From assembly GCA_000961655.1 (NCBI GenBank), contig LADR01000088.1, positions 1 to 36,630 of the forward strand: DNA of 36,630 nucleotides, written 5' to 3'. Shown in pieces: positions 31,905 to 36,630 of the stretch; within the stretch, counting starts at the first letter, position 1, and the number at the start of each line of letters is the position of its first letter. The notes below the pieces were generated by a model. That model saw nothing but the letters and a program-made list of their open reading frames with translations. It made no database searches and was not told the DNA's origin. The DNA is from Desulfatitalea sp. BRH_c12. GTDB taxonomy: Bacteria; Desulfobacterota; Desulfobacteria; Desulfobacterales; Desulfosarcinaceae. The translations under genes and the position numbers were made by a program.

Positions 31905-32626
31905 TGCGCTGGGTCGTGCCTGTGTTATGTTCGCTGGGCATTCATGTGGCCCTGTTCAACGTATCCTGGGAAACAACGCGGCCCGCCTACGCCGTTTCGC
32001 AAAACCGGGCCGTCACTATCTCCCTGGAAGTGCTGGCCGCCCCGGAGCCCGCCGCGCCGGTTGCACCCCTGCCCGTCCCGCGCGTCAAAGCGGTTCAGCC
32101 CTTAAAACCGCTTGCCGTTGTAAAACCGCCTGAAAAAAAGAACAAAATCGCGAGGCCGCCGGCCCCCACGCCTGCTGAAGTGCTGGAAAGTCCTGCGCCG
32201 GCTCCCGAGAAAGATCGGCCAGCAGTGTCGAATGACCCGCCGGCGCAAACGCCTGGTCCCGACCCATTGCCTGATGAACAAGCCATGGCTGTGAACCGCG
32301 CGTCGTCAAATGCGCCTGACGGTTCTGCGGCCACTGCGGGATCGGCGCAGGTCACAGCCTCGGTACCGCTCTACGCCCTCAATCCCGCCCCTGCGTATCC
32401 CACTGTGGCCCGGCGCCGCAATTATCAGGGCACCGTTTATCTGAACGTACGGGTTGATCGCCAGGGCCGGGCCGTCGAAGTCGAGGTTCAGCAAAGCAGC
32501 GGGCATGCCGTTCTGGATCAAAGTGCCGTGAAAAGCGTTCGTCAATGGCGGTTCGAACCGGCTCGGCGTGCTGGCCAGCCGATTGACATGTGGGTGCGGG
32601 TGCCGGTGCGTTTCGCACTGGAATGA
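31901..32626 (+). CDS. tonB: TonB energy transducer
   Basis: 241 aa. An N-terminal helix (VVPVLCSLGIHVALFNVSW) is followed by a long Pro/Ala/Lys-rich spacer (residues ~45-130) that spans the periplasm, and a C-terminal TonB domain: 'PAYPTVARRRNYQGTVYLNVRVDRQGRAVEVEVQQSSGHAVLDQSAVKSVRQWRFEPA', with the conserved YP and final WxF segment. It carries ExbB/ExbD energy to BtuB at the outer membrane. It closes the riboswitch-controlled operon. Confidence 0.92.
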   Translation: MMRWVVPVLCSLGIHVALFNVSWETTRPAYAVSQNRAVTISLEVLAAPEPAAPVAPLPVPRVKAVQPLKPLAVVKPPEKKNKIARPPAPTPAEVLESPAPAPEKDRPAVSNDPPAQTPGPDPLPDEQAMAVNRASSNAPDGSAATAGSAQVTASVPLYALNPAPAYPTVARRRNYQGTVYLNVRVDRQGRAVEVEVQQSSGHAVLDQSAVKSVRQWRFEPARRAGQPIDMWVRVPVRFALE

Positions 32627-32640
32627 CGCCGGGTGAAGCA

Positions 32641-32669
32641 ACGTTCCCACGCAGTGGGCGTGGGAACGT
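32641..32669. terminator. Perfect 12-bp hairpin between convergent tonB and barrel genes
   Basis: ACGTTCCCACGC (32641-32652) and GCGTGGGAACGT (32658-32669) with loop agtgg. No T-run follows on the plus strand, and only TTGCTT on the minus strand. GTTCCCACGC hairpins of this kind recur in many bacterial genomes, so it may be a repeat serving as a bidirectional terminator. Confidence 0.5.
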
Positions 32670-32710
32670 GCGTGCAAGAATCGGCGGGGAACCGGTAAAC
32701 GGCCAACGGA

Positions 32711-33460
32711 TCAAAATACGTATGCGACACTCAGACCGCCATAAAATCCGGTGTCATGCCCATAGATGCCGTTGGCGATGTCGGCATCGGGCAGCACATC
32801 TTCATCCAGGCTGTCGCTGTAGTTGATCTTGGCGCCGACACTCAACGTTTCGCTGACCGCATAGGTCACGCCCAGCGACAGGCCGTAATCATAAAAACCG
32901 CCGTCAGTGGCGGCGTCACTGTAGGCTGTGGCGAAATCTTCGCCGGCAAAACCGATCTTGGCGCCGGCTTCCAGGCTCAGATCGTCTGCCAGATCCATGG
33001 CATAGGTCAGGCTTAGATCGGTGTAAAAGCTTTCGACCTCATCCACATCGTAATAAAAACTGATACCGGCCGACAACCCGCCCACAATGGCCATGCCGAC
33101 ACTGGCATACAACTCCAGCGTACTGTCGCCGCCGCCCGGAAACAAGTAGTTGATGACACCCAGGCTGACATCCAGATTTTCGATGCTGAAGGAATAATAG
33201 GCGGTCAGATCGATTTCCGAAAAGTCATTGTCATTGAGCGTATCGTCGTAATCGTCGAAATCGAAATTGCCCCACACGTTGAGGCCGAACCCGTTTTTAC
33301 TGACGTCCAGGCTCGGCTGGGCCACCAAACCATCGTTGAGGGTGATGCCGCGCCAGACATAGGCCGAGTTGAGATCGAGGGCCGCCGTGGCATCCGCCGC
33401 CCATGCTGAACTGCTTGCCAAAACAATAGCCAATGCGATAACAGGGAAAATGCGTTTCAT
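32711..33460 (-). CDS. Outer-membrane beta-barrel protein, TorF-like
   Basis: 249 aa from ATG 33460, with AAGGAGA seven bases upstream; an in-frame extension to 33673 has no support. A signal peptide (RIFPVIALAIVLASSSAWAAD) precedes strands typical of a barrel: 'DLNSAYVWRGITLNDG', 'FGLNVWGNFDFDDYDD', 'DLSLTYAMDLADDLSLEAGAKIGFAG', and a last strand GFYGGLSVAYVF ending in Phe, the signal for outer-membrane insertion. The 'SAYVWRG' opening fits the TorF family of putative porins. Highly acidic loops (DDYDDTLNDND) suggest cation binding. Substrate unknown. Confidence 0.78.
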   Translation of the reverse strand: MKRIFPVIALAIVLASSSAWAADATAALDLNSAYVWRGITLNDGLVAQPSLDVSKNGFGLNVWGNFDFDDYDDTLNDNDFSEIDLTAYYSFSIENLDVSLGVINYLFPGGGDSTLELYASVGMAIVGGLSAGISFYYDVDEVESFYTDLSLTYAMDLADDLSLEAGAKIGFAGEDFATAYSDAATDGGFYDYGLSLGVTYAVSETLSVGAKINYSDSLDEDVLPDADIANGIYGHDTGFYGGLSVAYVF

Positions 33461-33848
33461 ACCGTTCTTCTCCTTTGAAAACATTATTGAATGAGTCTTT
33501 GTTGCGTAAATCTTTTGAAAGTCATAGGGCGACGCCAGTGTTGCGGCCCGGAACGTGATGATACGCTCGAACTTTGCACCTCCTTTCGATTCCAGCGGAG
33601 CCCAACGCGGCAACAGGTGCATACTGATCTGCAGAAATGCAGATAATATGCCAGGCGCTTTTGGCGGTGGCATGTTTTGTATTTGTAATAAATAAGAATG
33701 CTTGAGGTGTTTTTTAATTCGGACAAATTTTTGTTTGTAAAATTGAATTTACAAATTTGAATTATACTTTGGTATTTTATACACTTTTGTTACAATTGGT
33801 CTCTGCGCTGGCACCATTCCGATTGTCCCTAAATATGAAAGGATCCCC
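33461..33848. other. AT-rich divergent promoter region
   Basis: 388 bp between the barrel gene and the phosphodiesterase gene, both reading outward. The part 33680-33790 is strikingly AT-rich for this window and carries nested inverted repeats: CAAATTT (33724-33730) with AAATTTG (33753-33759), and inside them TTGTAAA (33735-33741) with TTTACAA (33748-33754). This may be an operator or a bent-DNA promoter site. GAAAGGAT precedes the phosphodiesterase ATG. No gene seen. Confidence 0.45.
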
Positions 33849-34613
33849 ATGCTACCATCGCATACCTGGCGGATTGCGCATCGCGGCGCGCGCGATGAAG
33901 CCCCCGAAAATACGCGGACGGCTTTTGAACGCGCCTTGCAGTATCCCATCGATGGCATCGAACTGGATGTGCAGATGAGCGCCGACGGCGTCGCCGTGAT
34001 CTATCACGATGCGACCCTCAAACGGGTTTCGGGCGGACGCCGGCGTGTATCCGAAACGACCTATGCCCAGCTGGCGGTGTTGGACTGGGGCCGCTGGTTC
34101 CATGCCGATTTCAGCCGGGAACCGCTCCTGACGCTGGAGCAGACTTTGGCGCTGTTCGCCCACCGCACGCGGTTGCTGATCGAAATCAAATCCACGCCCA
34201 CTGAAAATCGTTCGGGGCACACCGAACGTCTGACCCGCGAAGTGGTGCGACTGCTGGGGCAGATGCCGCCGACTGTCGACCCGGCACACATTTACGTTCT
34301 TTCCTTTGATCCACAGGCACTTTGGCTGACCCATCAATTGGCCCCTCATTGGCGTTGCGTGCTCAATGTGCCGGAGTATGCCCCGCACCAGGTCATGGGG
34401 CTGACGCAGGCCGAAATCGAATTTTTGTGGGCCATCGATGTTCGGATCGGCCGGTTGTCCGCCGCTTTGACCGGCTGGGCCAAAGACCGGGGATTGCAGC
34501 TTTTCACCTACACTTGCAACGGCACCCGTCAGGTGCAAAAGGCCCTGCATCTTGGGGTGGATGCCATCCTCAGCGATCGGCCGTGCTGGTTGACCGAGTA
34601 TTTGGGGAAATAA
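33849..34613 (+). CDS. Glycerophosphodiester phosphodiesterase
   Basis: 254 aa, cytoplasmic (no signal peptide), like UgpQ. GDPD motifs are present: 'WRIAHRGARDEAPENTRTAFERAL' with the first catalytic histidine and the HRG...ENT pattern, 'IDGIELDVQMSADGVAVIYHDATLKRVSG' with the metal-binding E-x-D and the second catalytic histidine, and LLIEIKSTP, a later metal-ligand region. It hydrolyses glycerophosphodiesters to glycerol 3-phosphate and an alcohol, recycling phospholipid head groups. The C-terminal 'GLQLFTYTCNGTRQVQKALHLGVDAILSDRP' is also typical. It stands alone, convergent with moaB. Confidence 0.9.
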   Translation: MLPSHTWRIAHRGARDEAPENTRTAFERALQYPIDGIELDVQMSADGVAVIYHDATLKRVSGGRRRVSETTYAQLAVLDWGRWFHADFSREPLLTLEQTLALFAHRTRLLIEIKSTPTENRSGHTERLTREVVRLLGQMPPTVDPAHIYVLSFDPQALWLTHQLAPHWRCVLNVPEYAPHQVMGLTQAEIEFLWAIDVRIGRLSAALTGWAKDRGLQLFTYTCNGTRQVQKALHLGVDAILSDRPCWLTEYLGK

Positions 34614-34656
34614 GTTGGCCGGGTAGCCAAAGGCCGGGTGGGTTTATCGGTGGTTA

Positions 34657-35169
34657 TTATTTCAAAGCATCGGCCATATGACCGAACATGTGCCCTATCT
34701 CGGGAAAGATCAGGGCTTTGCAGGCCAGCTCGCAGGCTTTCTGGCTGCCTGGCAGGCAGAAGACCAGGCAGCGGCCGATCACACCCGCGGTTGCCCGGGA
34801 AAGCAGGGCGGCCGTATCGATTTGCTCAAAGCTGAGATGGGCGAAGATCGGTCCGAAGGCAGTGAGTTCCTTGATAAAGAGCGGCTGGACCGCCTCGATG
34901 GTGACATCTTGGGGGGTGATGCCGGTGCCGCCGGTAATAATCATGGCATCAGGCGCGTGATCTGCCACTGTCCGCGTGATGGCTTCGCGGATGGGCGTGA
35001 TGGCATCACTGACCACCTGATGGGCGACCACGCTGTGGCCTTCCCGCACGGCCTGCCCGGCGATCCAGTGGCCGCTTTTGTCCGTGTCCAGCGTGCGCGT
35101 CGTGGAAACGCTCAACACCGCGATTTTGAGAGATTGCGGCGCCCTGCTGCGATGTGAATGGTGTCCCAT
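34657..35169 (-). CDS. moaB: Molybdenum cofactor biosynthesis protein MoaB
   Basis: 170 aa. The MPT-binding loop MIITGGTGITPQDVT lies at ~76-90, preceded by 'KIAVLSVSTTRTLDTDKSGHWIAGQAVREGHSVVAHQVV' and followed by the helical 'LLSRATAGVIGRCLVFCLPGSQKACELA' which closes the cofactor site. The MoaB/MogA/MoeA-like fold adenylylates or binds molybdopterin before metal insertion. The ~165-180 aa length, a single domain and the 'SRATAGV...LPGSQKA' segment favour MoaB over MogA. No clear ribosome-binding site is seen upstream of the ATG. Confidence 0.9.
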   Translation of the reverse strand: MGHHSHRSRAPQSLKIAVLSVSTTRTLDTDKSGHWIAGQAVREGHSVVAHQVVSDAITPIREAITRTVADHAPDAMIITGGTGITPQDVTIEAVQPLFIKELTAFGPIFAHLSFEQIDTAALLSRATAGVIGRCLVFCLPGSQKACELACKALIFPEIGHMFGHMADALK

Positions 35170-35233
35170 AGGTTATCTATGCACTGTTGGTGTCGGGTTT
35201 ATACGAAATTGGGGCGCTGCGGCTGTTTAGCGC

Positions 35234-35258
35234 AAATCGCTCGTATGGTGAGCGATTT
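35234..35258 (-). terminator. Hairpin at the end of pyrR
   Basis: AAATCGCTC (35234-35242) and GAGCGATTT (35250-35258) form a perfect 9-bp stem with a 7-base loop; the stem touches the pyrR stop codon. On the minus strand only TTT follows, so it would be a weak intrinsic terminator. Confidence 0.45.
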
Positions 35259-35791
35259 TACCGGATTTCCAGCACCACGCGATCCTCCTGGTCGCATTCT
35301 TTCAGCAGCACATTAATCATATCCGTCTTGCCGGTGCGAATGCATTGACCCGTATAGTTGCTTTGAATGGGCAACTCGCGATGGCCGCGATCGATCAACA
35401 CCGCCAGTTCGATGCGACCCGGACGGCCGAAATCGACGATGGCGTCCATGGCCGCGCGAATCGTACGGCCGGTATACAGCACATCATCGACCAGCACGAT
35501 CCGTTTCCCATTTACCGAAAAAGGGATCTGGGTGGTTTTGACCACCGGATGGGGCGTCAGCTGGGTCCAGTCGTCCCGGTACAGGGTGATGTCGATTTCG
35601 CCGACGGGAAGCTCGGTGGCTTCAAAGGCTTTGATATTTTGCTGCAGCCGCCGCGCCAAGTACACGCCGCGCGTGTGAATGCCGATCAGGGCGATCGGTG
35701 CGCCCTTGTGCGCCTCCAGAATTTCCTGAGCCATCCGTTTGAGGATGCGATCGATATCCGCAGCATTCAAGATATTTTGGGTTTCGCCCAT
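35258..35791 (-). CDS. pyrR: PyrR bifunctional regulator / uracil phosphoribosyltransferase
   Basis: 177 aa. The PRPP-binding motif IVLVDDVLYTGRTIRAAMDA is at ~98-117. The rest also fits PyrR: 'APIALIGIHTRGVYLARRLQ', 'EIDITLYRDDWTQ' and 'IELAVLIDRGHRELPIQSNYTGQ'. In Gram-positives PyrR binds pyr mRNA to cause attenuation and also makes UMP from uracil and PRPP. Outside that group its regulatory role is unproven, so here the enzyme activity is the safer call. No pyr gene is nearby, and there is no pyr-type leader in this window. Confidence 0.9.
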   Translation of the reverse strand: MGETQNILNAADIDRILKRMAQEILEAHKGAPIALIGIHTRGVYLARRLQQNIKAFEATELPVGEIDITLYRDDWTQLTPHPVVKTTQIPFSVNGKRIVLVDDVLYTGRTIRAAMDAIVDFGRPGRIELAVLIDRGHRELPIQSNYTGQCIRTGKTDMINVLLKECDQEDRVVLEIR

Positions 35792-35989
35792 GGTCTTTTT
35801 CCGCCATTAGAGGTTAGACAATGGTTCTCCGGAACAGCAACATGGTTGAACACGCACGAATGCCTCTCATATATCAGACGGCGCGCAATTGGCAACACAA
35901 TATCCTCCGGATCCCGCGGCATTTTACCCTGTGCGGGCCTGCGGCGGTAACCCCATACCGCTCGGTCCCCCCGTTTCACCTGTACCGGC
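35792..35989. other. Gap between pyrR and the repeat array
   Basis: About 200 bp with no supported gene; should contain the pyrR promoter. GC-rich sequence near 35930-35980 grades into the array. Confidence 0.4.
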
Positions 35990-36630
35990 GAACCTTGTGT
36001 TCCACCTGTAGGGGCGACCGGCGGTCGCCCGGTGCGAGAGCAAAACCACCACCTCCGGCAATCATGGAGAATAAGGCCTCGCCATTTGTGCGATCGTCCA
36101 AATTCAGTGGTTCGCGCGGGCGACCGCCGGTCGCCCCTACAGCGGGCACCGTGACCATCACGGTGTCCATTCGCCCCAGGGATTCAACGACATCTACGCG
36201 CCGGGCAAACCCAAGGTTCGCTAAAACAGACGAGGTCCTGTCCACTTTGCAGCCTTACGCACACCCTCATTGCCCTATCATCGCAAGGGGTTCCACCTGT
36301 AGGGGCGACCGGCGGTCGCCCGGTGCGGGAGCAAAACCACCACCTCCGGCAATCATGAGTTCGGGAGAAAAAGGGCCGGCGCCAGCCTGTGTGATGCCCC
36401 AAATTCATTGGTTCGCGCGGGCGACCGCCGGTCGCCCCTACAGCGGGCACCGTGACCATCAAGGTGCCCATTCACCCCAGGGACCAACGACATCTACGCA
36501 CCGGGCAAACCCAAGGTTCGCTAAAATAGACGCTGCCCTGTCCAATTTTGCAGCCTTACGCAAACCCTCATTGCCCTATCATCGCAAGGTCTTCCACCTG
36601 TAGGGGCGACCGGCGGTCGCCCGGTGCGGG
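35990..36630 (+). repeat. Tandem array of ~300-bp family A hairpin units, running off the window end
   Basis: The palindrome GGGCGACCGGCGGTCGCCC recurs at 36012, 36303 and 36604 (spacings 291 and 301), each unit also holding an inverted partner (36118-36136 and 36419-36437) and a hairpin CACCGTGA-cca-TCACGGTG (36147-36165; one mismatch in the copy at 36448-36466). Units share the edge ttccacctgtagg and the tail with caaggttcgct. At least two full units and the start of a third are present. Confidence 0.85.

Noticed and set aside
35258-35791. pyr-type attenuator near pyrR
   Set aside because: No leader with the PyrR-binding pattern was seen in the adjoining sequence and no pyr operon is present.
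35821-36603. 260-aa plus-strand ORF with repeated GDRRSPGARAKPP segments
   Set aside because: It is a translation of the tandem hairpin repeat; the internal repetition follows the DNA units and there is no ribosome-binding site.
1-36630. CRISPR array
   Set aside because: The repeated palindromes have spacings of ~100-300 bp and similar sequence between copies, unlike short unique spacers; no cas gene.
1-36630. tRNA or rRNA genes
   Set aside because: No cloverleaf with TTCGANNC arm and no rRNA-like stretch noticed on reading both strands; a covariance-model scan would be needed to exclude them.

Overview
The window looks like a chromosomal segment of a Gram-negative bacterium, most likely an anaerobic Desulfobacterota member of the Desulfosarcina/Desulfobacteraceae type. 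This is an inference from gene content, not a phylogeny. The Gram-negative signs are osmoregulated periplasmic glucan genes, a TonB-dependent receptor with ExbB/ExbD/TonB, and an outer-membrane beta-barrel protein. The Desulfobacterota signs are a probable selenocysteine-containing OsmC protein, strong cobalamin dependence, a YkgJ-type cysteine-cluster protein and many dispersed palindromic repeats. No rRNA, tRNA, CRISPR array, prophage or complete insertion sequence was recognised.

Layout. 1-190 is a repeat copy in minus orientation. 335-7017 holds an exported unknown protein, the glucan cluster (opgG, a separately encoded probable OpgH N-terminal domain, opgH, and a possible 51-codon ORF coupled to opgH), and a convergent secreted HExxH zinc-protease candidate. 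7391-9361 holds a PRC-barrel protein, a class IV aminotransferase and cobO. 9417-13003 encodes two overlapping dynamin-like GTPases. 13112-14517 has two tiny genes (Cys-rich and membrane), a bidirectional terminator and htpX. 14772-18004 has an S1-repeat protein, trxB and a protein with two RHH-like segments behind its own promoter and inverted repeat. 18041-20524 has a CxxC protein, rlmI and a YkgJ-family protein on the minus strand.

20525-24036 is rich in repeats. It has a 327-bp MITE-like element with 17-bp terminal inverted repeats and a 10-bp target duplication, a CBS-domain protein, a 48-aa protein, the probable selenoprotein OsmC (in-frame TGA at the catalytic cysteine position followed by a SECIS-like hairpin), a Gph-like phosphatase and a second repeat element with long inverted arms.

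24037-32626 is mainly a vitamin B12 uptake locus. After an exported unknown and yceH come btuF-btuC-btuD (ABC importer), a cobalamin riboswitch with a downstream intrinsic terminator, btuB, exbB, exbD and tonB. BtuB with TonB-ExbB-ExbD would bring corrinoid across the outer membrane, BtuFCD across the inner membrane, and CobO (8846-9361) would adenosylate it. The receptor gene looks AT-richer than its neighbours.

32711-35791 holds a beta-barrel protein, a glycerophosphodiester phosphodiesterase, moaB and pyrR. From about 35990 to the end the sequence is a tandem array of roughly 300-bp repeat units, the same family as at 1-190 and inside the MITE-like element.

The observation most worth following is the OsmC selenoprotein. 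Next are the MITE-like element and its hairpin-rich array, the paired GTPases and the protein with two RHH-like segments.
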